Part shown: piece after piece, positions 37,072 to 52,200 of the stretch
Layout: each line of letters opens with the position of its first letter
How positions within the stretch are numbered: position 1 is the stretch's first letter
NCBI GenBank assembly: GCA_961205875.1
Contig: OY540810.1
Location: forward strand, 26,970,001 to 27,034,000
Direction of reading: 5' to 3'
DNA length: 64,000 nt
Origin: Sialis fuliginosa
Lineage: Eukaryota; Arthropoda; Insecta; Megaloptera; Sialidae
Notes under the pieces: generated by a model
What the model was told of the DNA's origin: nothing
Seen by the model: the letters and a program-made list of their open reading frames with translations, nothing else
Databases searched by the model: none
Position numbers and translations under genes: made by a program

Positions 37072-37136
37072 AAAGAAGACCGGTGCGGCAATGTAATTAT
37101 TAATTACTGAATACAATGCTTAGACCGGTCTTCTTT
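37072..37136. promoter_or_regulatory. 13-bp perfect inverted repeat upstream of the CD36 first exon
   Basis: aaagaagaccggt (37072-37084) and its exact complement accggtcttcttt (37124-37136) are separated by 39 bases and lie 75 bases before the ATG at 37211. It may be a 5'-UTR or promoter stem-loop, or the remains of a small foldback. Confidence 0.5.
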
Positions 37137-37210
37137 CATGATGCAAACTATATTTATAATAGTTTGTAAATATTAATTATAGATACAAGATAGTGTAATA
37201 TTACAATAAT

Positions 37211-40200
37211 ATGGAGCTAGGTGAAGAAATGTACGGTTGTGATAACGAAGTGATGGATATGGACAAAGACATAGATACCAATAGTGCTGATACAGGGTCA
37301 TGCCTTCTCTCTTCATCACAAGCCAGTAGTTCTGGTATATCTGAAGCTTGCGCCAATGAAGCATGTTTCATAACAAAGGGCCGAAGAAAAAGTTGTTGCT
37401 GTGGTAAGTTTTATATCAGTTTGTCTTATTTGTAGGTACTCCACGTATTCCAATTTCTTTGATTTTTAATGTCAATAGTCAATATGTAGGTACCTAATAT
37501 AGTGCAGGTGCTAGAAGAAACTGAGTGGAAATAATATGACAACCGGCAACTATGTTCAAATTCGTATACCTGAGACCTTAAATAACTTAAAAATGCAAGG
37601 TGCCGGTTGGTACCTTGGTTCGATGTTTTTTAAATCGCGAATAAGCCCTACAAAAAGAAAAAAAAAATTTTTTGAAATCAATGTTTTTTTATAATCTTTA
37701 GCTTTTCGCATAAAAAATATCATTACACTCATACTCCTTTATTTTTTATAAATTTTTAAAAGTTAATAAAACATTAAATTTTTATAGGTATATTCATTCA
37801 TGAATAATACTTTAAAACTATTGTCATCATATTTAATAAATTTTTTTTATAATCTTCAAATGAATGTTAACAATGGTATTATGGTATACTTCAATTTCCA
37901 GATTCTTACCGGCGACCACATTTATTTTAATTAACAATTAAGTGTGTTTCCAGTAGCGTACCGATGGGGGGGGGGGGCAAAGGGGGCGCAATGCCCCGGG
38001 TGGCACTTCGATAAAGGCGGCAAAATCGTGGTATGTGGGCGGCAAATTTGAGGTAGCAACGTAAAAGCGCAAATTGTCATATTAGGATATAGTGAAGGGT
38101 GGGAAGGGCAGCAAATTTGCCATCTGCCTCGGGTGGCAGAAGCCGTGATTCATGAGTTATGCAATTCAGGGGACAGACAGACACGGAACGAAAAGCGTTT
38201 GTCTTGACCTGAAACGAAAAGATCAAGTTAAAATTTAAAATCGGAGACCAATTTTTTTTTAATCGCAAAGCTTCTCGTATCTTCGATATCAACCATAAAA
38301 TTGCTGTTCTGGAAAATTTCCCATTTTCTCTGCTTTATTGGCTGGACTATATGGCGAGGAAGCAAAAATTAATTATAAGAACGTCGTTTATTTTTTTGAA
38401 AATAAAAATTAAATCTTTTCATACACATTTTAACTATTAGTACTTTTAATTTCATGATTTAAAAACAATATTTCACTTATCTGGTGCTCACCATTTTTAC
38501 ATACATACAGATAGACGTACATAGAATAATAAATAATAAAAGAAATACAGAATTTTCTCCATAGATATGTTTTAAAATTCCGTAAATTTATCTGCACATT
38601 CAAAATAGGTTCTTCAATATTTAATAAATAGTACCTATTATAGAGAGAAAGTTGAATATTCATATTTTTGCACTTTTTTACCTATCATAATTGGGATCTT
38701 TTTTATTCTCCTCCCTCTGAAAGTATACCAGATATTGCAACTAAATAGATTCGGACTTTCTGATTTATAAATTTACTATCAACATATCTTATTTTAAAAA
38801 ATAACAGGTTTTATGTTTATTTAATGTAATTATTGATTTTTGCGAATTGCATCCATTCTAAAATTAGTTTTTATTAAATTATAATTTAATTTAATTGACG
38901 TACATATGCAAAAATTTATAATTTTTCTCCAAAATTAAAATTCAATTTTTCGTTGATTATATTACTGATCGACTAACTAAAGGAGGTTAGGGGAAATTAT
39001 TATACACCTTTGAAGGCAAAATTAGATATAGATAAAAAAATGACTTCGGGACTAGAATATCTTAACTAAAATTCTGCAATTATTTACTAATTAATATTTT
39101 TCTATTTTAATTGGCCTAAAATAAAGAAAACGATAACAAACCGACGGTTTATTTGTTATGTTCAACACGGAAGTTACAAATGAATAAAATATATTTATCA
39201 TAAGTAGCATTACAAAGACCAACCATAATGAGCTGCTGTATTATCAGTTTTGTACTATTTAAAAAATATAATGTACACATATTAATAGAAAATATATAAT
39301 ATCTCGTTAACTTATTGTTATTAGAAGAATATCAGCAGTAATACATTCAGTAGTTATCACAAAAATACAAAACAAATGAAATTAAGACCGATATCAACAT
39401 ACATATATCGGATGTTTTTTTTTAACTTTTCAGCGGATTATTTCCAAAAATAACGAATTCTCAGAAAAAATGTTTCAGACAAAAGTTTCGTGGTTTCGAG
39501 GGTGCTAAATAATAATATTATAGGGTGACCTAGGAAAGGTCATCTTGATGGGTTCTCAGGTTCAACTTTTCTTTTTCAAATCTAAACCTATATTTTTTGT
39601 TACAGATTTTAACAATATTAGTATTCTTTGTTAACTGTTAACAGACTGGGTCTAAATTATTACTGGTTGATACTGGAAATCAATAACACTTATTAATTCT
39701 AAAGCCTGTGTCAAATTTCATAACTGTATGGAATAAATGAAATGAAATAAAAATTAAAAATGACCTGAAATGGAATGATCAAATGAGAATTTTGAAATCA
39801 GAGAACAACTTTTTTTAAACGATCACAAAGCTTCTCATATTTTCAATATTTATTGCTCCCAAATTGCTCCGATATATTTTCCATTTACTAATTCGAAATT
39901 AATAATTTTACTTCCTCGTCGAAAATACGAGAAACTTTGTGACCATTTTTTAAAGAGACAAAAAATCTACTAGAATTTAAGCTAAGTTTTTCTCCATGTG
40001 TCTGTCCGCCGCCCCTTCTAAACAGACACCTCGAGCGGTCGCCCAGTCTTCCTCCCTAAAGCCGGCATTGCTGTTATACATTAACAAAATAAGCAACGAA
40101 TTTTAATAAATATAAAAATTTCAAACATCAATCATTCTTTTTTCCAAAGCTTACTTGACTTGAATTTAATATTGCACTCGAGTGATTGTTAAAGTTTTGA

Positions 40201-43200
40201 CTGACGCCTCGACTAACAAACATAATATTTTTAATTTTCATGGCAATTGTGATTTTTATTCAATAATGAATAAAATACGTTTTTGTTACGAGTTGTTTTA
40301 TTTTCGAAGGTACGAAAAGTCTTGCGATCGTTTATTAAAGAAAAATTATTCTCCGATTTCAAAATTTGCACTCGATCTTTCCGTTTCAGGTAAGACAAAC
40401 ACATATTTTATAATCGGTTTAGTATTAATACGTGTTTAATACTAAACCGATTATAAAATTTCATAAGTATATCACAATGGGTTCTCAAAATATTAAATAA
40501 ACACAAATTTATATGAAGTTTTTTTTTAATATAAAACAAGGATTATCTTAACCTAAGTCATTTTTTTCCTTCTTAATTTTGTTAAAATTAAATTAGAATA
40601 ACTACTTAATCGAATAAATTGAAAAATAATGCGGTACAATTTTTATTATATTTTATATTATTTAGTTAATATATAATATACCACCACAAGACTTCTTTAT
40701 ACATCATTATATAGTAACGAATATCTTGAAAATGATTCATTACACCGAAAAAATGGTTATAACATAAATTTTAGATGATAATATTTCATGTAACCTTTGG
40801 ATAGTACGCCACTGCATACATCATATAATTAATTATATATTAATATAAGAAAATCAACAACCTTTACCCATTTCATTTCGAAGTTACTTGATACATATTT
40901 TTTAGATATCTACATTTACATTTTAACTAAACTTCCTTGAAATTAAGTAAAGCAATTGAGGTTATTTTTTATACCAAATGCGATAATTAATAAATGTGCA
41001 TATTATAGTAATTTTTTAATTTATATAATAACTAGGTTTTATAAATTATTTATAAAAATATTTGTTTTTCACCAAACTAACAAAACACAAACAGAATGTT
41101 CTTTGACGAAAATGAAATATAATTTTAAAATAAGGTACTAGCACCAGTTATGGTCACTATAAGAGCAAGGTTTACTGTTTTTGTGATTGACGGGCTTCTT
41201 TTTTGTAATTATCATGAACTCATGTTACTTATAAGACAGTTAAATGTATTTATATAGATTAATATTCAGAAATGGTGGTAATCAAATATCAACAAATATT
41301 TCTAATTCAGTACATTTAATTAAAGAATAGTTTTTACTGGGGTCATATCCAAGACTGGTGCCAGTACCTTATCTGTTTTTTATATAGCACCTACTCGTGA
41401 GTAGAAATTAATACAAAATATATTTCACCATGATAATGTAATTGTGATATTTCGAAATATTGATCATTAAAATAAATATGTTTATTACTTTTGAACTTTG
41501 ACAATAGTAAGTAACTTTAATTTTAATATAATACTATTTCATTACAATTGTCTTCAACAAATATTTAAATATAACATCGAGTGTTATATTTAAATAAAAA
41601 TAAAACGAAGTTTTCAAAAAAATGTTACAATATTTTTAAGGGGTACTATCATGATTTTTTTATTTATGGGTGATTTTTTTTAGAGTTTCTGTAATTGTAA
41701 CTTATTTTTTAGCCGATATTTTTTCTGCAAACAGCTTAATTTTTGAAATAATGTGTATAACGTTTTTTTTAAGCGTACACCCGGTATATGTTAATAAACT
41801 ATAACTATCTTCTTTGAGCTCTGATTTTGTTAGAGGCGCAGAAATGAAATGAAATGAACTGTCTGAACAAAGTTCCTGTAAAAAGCTCACTTTTCGAAAT
41901 AAAAATTCATAGTGTATACATATAATATAGAAATCAAACTTGTTATTATAGTGACAATCGCGGAAACATTTAAAGTTATTCATTTATTTAATAAGGTTAA
42001 TTGATTCATGTATTAAAATAAAACATTGAAATAGTTTTATGACCTCAACATGCATATTGCATTTATTTACTGCATTTTTGAAGAACCCACTCACCAAATT
42101 TTATTTTTATTTTTACAAGGAAGTTATGTTTATAAAAAAATGATTAATAATTATATATACAGTATAACAAAAAAATAACCTGTTTTTATTATAATAATAG
42201 TTTGTTTCTTTTATGTGCGGGGGGAGGGGGGGGGGTTATTTTCAAAATTTAATTTAATTTTTTTTTACAAAACAATATTTTTATGATAATTGAGCAGACA
42301 AGAATACATTTTCTAAATTAGTTTGAAAATACATATCTGAGTAGGTACGTACCACAGAACTATCTTATACCTTGCCTTATACTGTAAACCTGTGCATAAG
42401 AGTGTATACCTACGACCTACATATTAAATTATTATTAAAAAAAAATCTGATGAGACATACATATAAAAGAAAAAATGTAACATAAATTATAGAAAATTAT
42501 ATTAAAATATAAAATTAAAATAAATTAAAATATATTAAAAATAAATATTAAACTTTTTTTATTATGCAATATAATTTTAAAAATTAATTATTTATTTTTA
42601 AAAATGGAGGGGGAGGGGTAAATACAAGATAAATAATAGATAATAACATTCTCTACAACTTGTACTTAAAACATTTTTTCTAATACGAACCCTTACAAAA
42701 TTAATTCTAAAAATTGAAACATTGGAAAGAGTGAACATTTGTTTCCGCTTGTCGTCGGATTTATTTGTCAGACATTCTCGAAATAGGAAGTTTTCGTACA
42801 AGGCTTATATCTACAGATTATAAATACAACATTTCACCTTTATATTTTTTGTCGTTTTTGAGTTACATCGTCTTTAGATCGCCACATAGACATAATGAAA
42901 ATAGTCTAAATTTCTAAATGAATATTTTCATCAAAAACCTGATTTCCAAAATTTTAGACGTTATTATATCTTTATTATTATATTTATAGTGCAAAAAAGT
43001 AAAAAAAAAAAACAACATAAAATCATGGTTAAAATTAAACTAATATTGAGAAATAGGGAGCGGCCCGAATTTAATATAGTTAATATGAATGTTTGATTTA
43101 TTTAGTTATTTTAATAGTTTGTACCTACGTATGTATTTAAAATGTTGTACAATCATGTTTTAGTATTATGGTGGTTTTAACAATTTGTATTTAAAAATGT

Positions 43201-46200
43201 ATAGGTTTTTTTTATCATTTTGTCAAAAAAACTCATCTTGTTGGTGTTTTATATTTTTGATGTTTTGTCAATAGAAACAATGTTAGTTTCAATACCCAAC
43301 ATAAACAAATAAACATATGGCATTTACAGTAATTCATAATAACTGTAAATTAATTTTTATATTCAAGGTTCTGAGATATTTTCATGAATGAAATTTGTGC
43401 ATTTAATTTTTAACGTATTTATTTTTGTTAAACATTACTAAAATCCAATAAATAATATTATACATATTTCTTTAATGAGAAATTATTAATTGTAACCTCG
43501 ATTTTCGGTATCCTTTACTAAAAACACATATTTAATGTATAATGTTTAAAAATATTCATGGCTGATGCACGAAAGTACTGAAGCGTATATAAAATTATAT
43601 GTTTTTGTTTGTTTTTATATGCAGTAATATACAGGGACGTCCGCGTCGCATCGCTGCAAAGATGGTATTGGCACAAAAACAATTTCATTTGATATAAGAT
43701 ACTGGCACCAGTCTTGAATCATAACCCAATATTGGATTCTTGTTTAATTAAATGTACTAAAATAGAAATATTTGTTAATATTTGATAACTGCCGTTACTG
43801 AATCATAATCTATAGACACTTGACTGTAAAACAGCTTAATTTGATGACAATCAGCCAATGGTTGTTAAAATTATTAATAAATATAATATAGTGACGTTAA
43901 ATATATTAGGGGCGTTCTACTTTTCTACCGACAATGACGTGTCTCTTCTTGAAAAAAAATCGGTATTTGTCCAAAATTGCAGTTTCTCAAATTTTACTTC
44001 CACAAGATTTTTTTGGACCATACAGAGATTATAATAATACTAAAATTTCGTTTTTATTTTTTTTGCTTTTTACAAAATCATTGTGACATAGTATTCGAAA
44101 TGTGTGACAGAGGTGTTTTACATACAAATAAAATGTGTCTCTTTGCGCCGCCTAATGTTACAAAATGATCTCGCTTAAAAAAATCATATAGAATCCTTTA
44201 ATATAAAATTATTTATTGAACTTCTGAAATATTATCATTAAATTTATTAGAATATAATAAACGTAAAGGTTCACATTATTTAACAAAAAAATATTTTATC
44301 GTTGGGTCCGGCTATGTATGTTTTTTCTTGCTATCTTCCGTCACGCATTTCGCAAAACAAAAAACGCTTCTTAGCTGTTTGACCTTCAACACTAAGCAAC
44401 AGACGGTTTCCTCTTCCCCCTTGGCCTCACGCCTTGAGGCCCCACCCGGGAGCGAGCCGAGTTATTCGCCTGCAGGAAGTGAACAGAGGTGCGTGTGTTT
44501 ATTCGGCGACCGCTCTGTCACGTAAGTTACTACTTTAAATATGTGACAGAGTGGTATTAAATGTTATTTTTTATATATTTGTAATAAAAATTCTTATAAA
44601 TCGAGTTACATAATAATAAATGCTTGTATTCTAGTTAAGCAAAGTTAAAGAAAAACTGAAAATTTGATTTTACATAATAACTAATGAATATATTTTTTTT
44701 GTGACTGAGGTGTTTATTTTTTCTTACTATTCCGATAAAACTTAAAATAAATAAAAGATATAAAATAAAACTTCGATGCATTATACATTTCTGAAATCTT
44801 CGATAACTGGACAATGATTTAAAAATACATCTTATAAAAGAAATACACTTTTATTTTTTTTTTAAATCAAAAAATTTATCACTCAGATTGTCGGTAGAAA
44901 AGTAGAACGCCCCATTAATTAAATAAAGACAAATTAATTGATTAAACATCAAATTTATTAGAGCAATAAGTATCCGTGCAAGCTTTCGATTAGGCTATTA
45001 ATAAAGATCAAAATGTGAGAACGGTGTCGTTATCTCAACAATATTCATGTGATTCTGCTTTACATTGTTTCGAAATTTACGATTTTTTATTTTATAACTT
45101 TTGTGTCGTAGTACTTATTATTTTGTAATCATTAACAAGTGTGCATCACTGGGTGCCCATTACTGGTTTTACTTTTTCCATTACTTTAGATAAAACATAA
45201 AGAAAGTAAAAGGCTATAATTTAAAAAATAATTAATTAAATTAATTAAATAGATTTAATAAAGATGTACTTGTTTTATTAGTAACATGAGTTCATGAGAT
45301 TTTTTTTTATAGTTTATTTTGGTTTCAAATATTCATTTGTTATTTTGATTGTTGTTATTGTGAATTTTGTTTAACAATTTTTGTTTTTCATGGCCTACTT
45401 AAATGTTTGTAATAAAAAACTTTATAAATATGAAGAATCTGCCGCCCCTCTCAGCCTTCCGCCCTAGACTATGGCCCCCACGGCCCCATGGTAAATACGC
45501 CACTGCTTGTAACTGAGAAACTAAAAGTGATATAAAATAATAAATACAACAATCAATTATACACAAACAGTGCTTTAAGAAATCACAAACAAAAAGTACC
45601 TACCTATCTACTTTGACAAAAAAAAGAGCCATTTAAAGAATTTCCGAATTTTCAGAGGTTTGGGTATCCCGCCTAAACCACATACAATTATTAATATTTT
45701 TTGATGTAGTTATACTCACTCCTTCCTTATAAATAATTCATCTAATTTAACCGAATCTATATCTCTTACAATTTGGGCGTTTTTCCACACACCGGCAAAA
45801 TCGGTACCGGTACCGGCATCGGTTGCAATGTAATCAAATCAGAGCTTTTCGACGTAGAACGGCCCGGCTAATTTGCCGGTGACTACACAGGCATCGTCAA
45901 ATGCTGCCGGCGTTGAACTCGACAATCGGATAAGTACCTTACAGTCAATGAGTCAACCGAGTACCCAATACTGCCTTTTTTTATTTTTACGATTTATATA
46001 CTTCCTTCTGAGGTATAATAATACAAGAAGGTAACGCTTGTTGAGCATTGCACACATGTTTCTATAACTACAGCTAGAACCCAACTGCACCGGCACTGAG
46101 AATGCCGGTGTGTGGAAAAACGGCCTTTAGGAAATCCCTATGCATTTTACGCTTATCTTGGACAGCTTGTATATTGTTTTTTTTTGTAAAACAATATTAT

Positions 46201-49200
46201 GTACCATATGTAGGTATACAATGTATATAGGTAGTATGGAGATACAGTATGTATTAATTTGTAAATTAAAAAAAAAAGTTTTTATGCAGATGCTTCATTG
46301 ATTTAATTACTAGTTTCATTAGTGCCATTATCTTCAAAATAATCATATATAAAATACGTATATTTATCTTAAAATAAAATGTTATTAGTTAATGATCATT
46401 CTTAATAATACTAATATGCACATGACCTAATATTCTTGAAGGGTAACGTAAATACAAAAACAAATAATTTTCTATAATTATGTTTACAAATACTGTATTA
46501 TCTGGAAGTATTGAAATATACTTATAATTAATCAAACATAATGTGAAACATGCATACATGTATATAGTATATATACTTAAATATATGATAATACATATTA
46601 ATATAACAATATTTTATAGATAACATGAAGACACGACAATACAATATATTGTTTGCTAATAATCTAATTATTATGTACCAATATAAATAACTGAAATGCT
46701 TATAAGATACGGATGCTATAAGAGCAAGGTTTACTGTTTTTGTGATTGACGGGCTTCTTATTGTTTTTTTTAAATTTTAACCTTTTATTTTGTTTATGTT
46801 TTTTCTCCAGTAATGGATAAAGTAAAACCAGTAATGAGCACACAGTGATGGACACTTGCTAAAGATTACAAAATGATAAGTACTACGACACAAAAGATAT
46901 AAAAGAAAGTCAAATTTGAAACAATGTAAAGTAGTTTCTATGATAATATAATAATTAATAAATAAATTATATTGATAATTAGTTTAAATGTCCACCATTT
47001 TGACACCTATTAGCTGATTGTCATCACAAATCACGCTGTAAGACAGTTAAATGTATATAGATTAATATTCAGAAATAGTAGCAATCAAATATCAACAAAT
47101 ATTTCTAATTCAGTACATGTAATTTTAAAATAGCCATTACTGGGGTCATATCCAAGACTGGTACCAGAACCTTATACTTTTTCAACTTTATGAAAAAATT
47201 AGCTAATTATTTACATCTCATTTTTATGTGACGTCATGCTTCATAAATGAGATATCATCGGTTTGTTTTTTAAATAGCAACCTGTATTTTTATGAAGTCA
47301 TTAGTTTACAATTTTTATTTTGTTTACAACCTTGTTAAAATATTATACATTAGAACTGTACAATTTTGATTTAAAAAAATTGTAATATATTTTAACAGGA
47401 AATATTTAATCCTGGCTTTTATGACGTCATGTAAGAAAATATATGATATTCTTGTTGTGGAAAATAATTAATTAGTAAATTTTTATAGAAAACATTTTCC
47501 ATACAGTTAATATTTTAGGTTACTTTAGAAAAGGGTTGCAGGGATTATTTAAGTGTACAGCTCTAGCTTGTTTATGCAGCTCGAAAATTGAAATGTGCAG
47601 TTCTAAAATGTATTTTGTGTAGTGCATAAAGATGAACGTGAAAAGTAAAAAACTCTTCCATTATTTTGGTAACTTTAAGCCTGATAATTGCTTTTCCTCA
47701 AATTGTGCAGTTTTAATATTTCCTTTAAATAACTCCTGAAGGGCTGTAACTTAAAAAAAAACATCTTCCAAGTAAATGCACAGTGCTTCCTCGTGCTAAA
47801 TTCACTAAAACCGATAGTGTTCAGATAAATTGCCTGGCATTGGTTAACCATTTAATTGTTATACAAATTTTACTAAAAAATCTTAGTTCGAAATTATTCT
47901 TAAAACGCACCTGAATATTTTTTCATATATTTTTAATTTTTTGACAATTTCAATCTAAATCTAAATTTATGCAAATGTCAAAATGACATTTAAAACGTCA
48001 AAATGACATTTAAAACGTCAAAATGACATATTGAGAAAAACAAAACTCGAATTTTTAAAATAAATTGAGATAAATCTTTGTAAGGGAATATTTTACAACA
48101 AACGTAGTAGACCCATATTATAGGAAATTTAATGCTCTACAAAAAATATTCTATAAAATTTTCTCGTAACATGTGTCGTTCTTGAGATATCTTGAAAAAA
48201 TAAATATTTTGGGGTGTCACCCCTCCCCCTTACACACGATTTTAATGATTTTGAAATGGGACCGTCCTCAAACCAAACCCAACCATCCGACCAAGTTTCA
48301 ATAATATCGGTTCAGTTGTTCATGAGTTATGCGTGTGACAAGGATTCAGGGGACAGACGGACAGACGGACACACAGACAGACAGACAGACAGACACGGAA
48401 CGAAAAGTGTTTGTCTTGACGTGAAACGGATAAATCAATTTAAAATTTTGAAATTGGAGAACTTTTTTTTTGTCTCAATCTGAAACGATCACATAGCTTC
48501 TCGTATCTTTGATATTGCGAGGAAGCAATATAGTAATAATTTTAAAATCCGGTACTTAATACTCGAAGGTACTGTGGTAATTGTTTCAGAATTTAAATCG
48601 TCAAATACAATACCTTTTTATTTATCCATTCAATTCAATATGCTATCTGTATCTACAGGTATACGAGTATGTATAGAAGAAATTGCCAAACAAAAAAAAT
48701 TAGTAACCGGTTATTGTTTTTTTACATTTGTTGATATCTCCGTTCACTGACCCAGTGTGTTTTTGTTTTTTTAATACACTTTTTAGAGTTCCGTAGATAA
48801 CTAGGAACCCTTATAGTTTCGCTCTGTCCGTCCGTCTGTCTGTCTATATAAATTGTATACCGATTAAGATGAAATTTGGTATACGGACGAAGACTGATAA
48901 CCTAAAATTAGAAATGATAAGACTTTTTAAAAAAACATTTTTTGAACCCCCTTTCCATAAACTGAAAAATATATTCAAAAAAAATGTTTCACTTAATCCA
49001 TTAAGTGGAGTGTCTTTAGATAGGTCTCCTAAAATTCAACAAAAATGTTATATGACCTTTTGATTTTATCCCTTCAGTCACGATATATTTGCTTTTCAAT
49101 GCGGTTATCAGAGCGCCCCCACCCCCCTTCTAATTTCTAAATTATTGATGCAAATCAAAAAAAAAATTAATGTAAATTTTAATTATTACTTTCAATGAAA

Positions 49201-52200
49201 ATCATAACGAACACTGTAGCAATGAAAAATTTTGAAATAACTCTTTTTTATAAATCGTACCTAATTATTACGGAACCCTATCATGTGCGTGCCCAACACA
49301 CACTTGGCCGTTTTATTTATTTATTTAATGTTAAAATTGTTGTTTTATTTGTAATATTTATCTCGTTTGACAAAGTAGAGTTAGTGTATTGGCTGATGTT
49401 CATCAAGGTATCTAATAGTCTCCAATTTTCCGAGTTTCAGGGATTGAAGACCCACAAAAATTGTAAATATCTCGCTTAATAATCGTTAAGACATAGGTAT
49501 ATAATTTTTTTTAAATGCAATATAGCCAAAAAATTAATATTTATATATATATTTTCTTTTATAACATTTTCTACGGGAGCCTCACAAGTTGAGGACTTTT
49601 GATTCGTTGAACTAGGAACCTTTCTGAACATGTGTACTAAAAATTATTTTATATTTCAAAATAATATTTTATTATTAAAACCACTTAAAAAATAAATCTA
49701 TAAAACATAAGTTATTCTAAAAACACAACGAAATACTATTATAATTAATTTTGCAGTTTCTAGATAAAATCGTGTCTGATAATTGTATAAACCATAAAAT
49801 TAGGCAATTTAATAATTATTTATAAACAGAGCATTTTACAATCTCTGAATTATGAAATACGTAGTTCATAAGTTATCATACTTTATGTCCACAAAAAATA
49901 AACAATTAAATGTAATATTTTGATAAATATACTCATATACTTATCGGTAATTTTTGTATAATAATTTTCTTTTGTATGACAAGAAATCAGAACACAAGAC
50001 ATGTATGCAGTTATTAACCTGACACATAATCATTGCTTCGACCTTCGTTGCGCAACAATGCAGTTACTTACTTGCAATCAATTTCTTATTTCATGTAGTT
50101 TTTCAATAAAACTTTAACTAATTAAGGAAAAATCCATATCGAAGGTGGAAAACTACACCAAATAATTCTATCATGTGCGTACCAAATTTTACAGTAGGAT
50201 GATAAAAGCAATATTTTGCTCAGTTTTTATCTGCAATTTTTCTATTTTTTTTCTTGTATTTACTAAAATTAGTTACGTTTTTTTTCCAGTTTATCATTAT
50301 GATATGTGATGTCACTTATGGTAAAAGTTTTCTTAGAATTTTGTCAAAATGACAGTCGTTTTACTGTAATACAATCGGCGTATTTTTTATCATAGAACTT
50401 GGTCAATATTTGTATTATTCTGCGCTGCTTGAAATACTGATTTACTACATGGGCTGAATTCTTTGGCCTAACATATGTTACAGATACCGACATAAACAAA
50501 AAATCCTTATGCTTCCCATAGAGAATCAACTCTTGTTCAAATTACAGCCACTTTTATTATTTTTTTAATGATGGAAAAAAAATAATTTCGCGTTTTGATT
50601 AAACATTTTATTTTTGATGGGAATAAATACCGTCCAAAGAAAGGAATGGTTTGATAAGTGTTACGGCACATCTGCCCAAGCTAATACAACCGTAAAATAT
50701 TGGTTAGGTATGAGCACAAATGATGCATCGCATTCAGGTTAAAGAGGTTCAGGTTAAAGAAAACATTAGAAAAATATCGTTTATTTGGTTTTAGTTTTCC
50801 ACCAACAATATAAATATTTGTAATATCTTAACTTGACCGGATCCTCAGCAGACGTGAGCTCTAATACTCCGCAATAGCTTTATCAGCATTTTATTGTTTT
50901 TACGTTAACAGAAAACAAATGTTTGTTATTGTACTTACAGCACGAATGATTTTTTTGTGTTAATCGCAATACTGATTTTTCACAGAAAAAAAGAAAAACA
51001 TTTTGTGCATTTTATTTATATTAAGTTCAATGTTATGAAATTTATCAGTACGCGGTCAATCAATCATAAATATACAAAAATAAAGATATACATATGTATA
51101 ATTGTACACTGGGTTGATTACATAATGTCAAATGCTCTTTTATTATATGTATGAGCAAAATCGGATTTTTTTTTTAATTGAATAATTTTTCAAATATAAA
51201 ATAGAAGAAGAAAACAACAGACAACATGCGCAGTTGTTTTTTATATTTTTGATAAGGGTTCCGTAGAAATATTATTAATCTCACTTTGTCGTCCGTCCAT
51301 AAGCATAGTCGCCCTCCCCCCTCCCACTATCTCATCGATTTTTAGTTTTTGTTTTTGCTTTCATATTTCTATGTAGTAATATAATAAAGATACCTATATA
51401 TATTGTTATTATATTTATTAATTGTTTTTGTTTTCATATTTCTATGTAGTAATATAGCAAAAATACCTATATCTATACTGTTATTATTTTTATGAATATA
51501 AAAGTTGGGAGGAGGGACTTCTAATAAAATCAGTGCCAGAGGCCCAAAATGGTTTAAATTCGCATCTGGCTCCATAGCAAATTCTTTAAATACTGGACTT
51601 TTATCACTGTATAATTATATTAGGGAGTGTTTACTAATCAAAATAATTACACATAGATTCATTAATTAATTTAAAAAGTCGTGATCCGCCGTTGATAACA
51701 CGCTCACTTATTCCGACCCTGATAGTGCGACATTATGTGCCTATCTGTGTGTTTGTTTCCAGAATATTAACAATTATCACGTAATATAATGCGTACAATC
51801 GACAATGAGCGCAGGTACTAAAATTAATCGTGTACCTAAGAACACTATTGCAATATTTAATTGTGATTGCGCTCGTATACACTATGTGCAGGGTTATTTT
51901 AAGAAAATTTTTCAACTGCAAATACCTTTTTTTGCTTTTTTGCTCCACACTTCATATATTTCTCTCTTACAAACTTTAATTACCTCTTTTTTTTTGCTCT
52001 GCACTTATGCCGGGTATTATAAAGAATTTGCTTGAGTGCAAAAGCAAATTAGTTCCCAGCTAACGCTATCTGCTAGATGTCAAATTGTTATGAAATTGCT
52101 TGATATTTTAAAGCAGTGGTAATAAATGAGGTACACTTGGCAGCACTCATTTTAAGTCGCTGATTGTTATCATATGTACGATTTCATTCGCTACATCTGT

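Larger units (their letters stand above)
43694..47175. mobile_element. 3.5-kb long-inverted-repeat DNA element with two insertions
   Basis: Outer ends TATAAGATACTGGCACCAGTCT and the inverse of TATAAGGTTCTGGTACCAGTCT. Inverted similarity continues for several hundred bases: AATATTTGTTRATATTTGAT, TTTGTGTCGTAGTACTTAT, CATTACTGGTTTTACTTT and others appear at 43750-45230 and, complementary, at 46720-47130. The left arm is split by 43909-44913 and the centre by 45775-46125. I see no transposase. Confidence 0.7.

Noticed and set aside
48214..48483. 89-codon ORF with Asp-Arg-Thr repeats
   Set aside because: The repeats come from an ACAGACAG microsatellite in an interspersed repeat.
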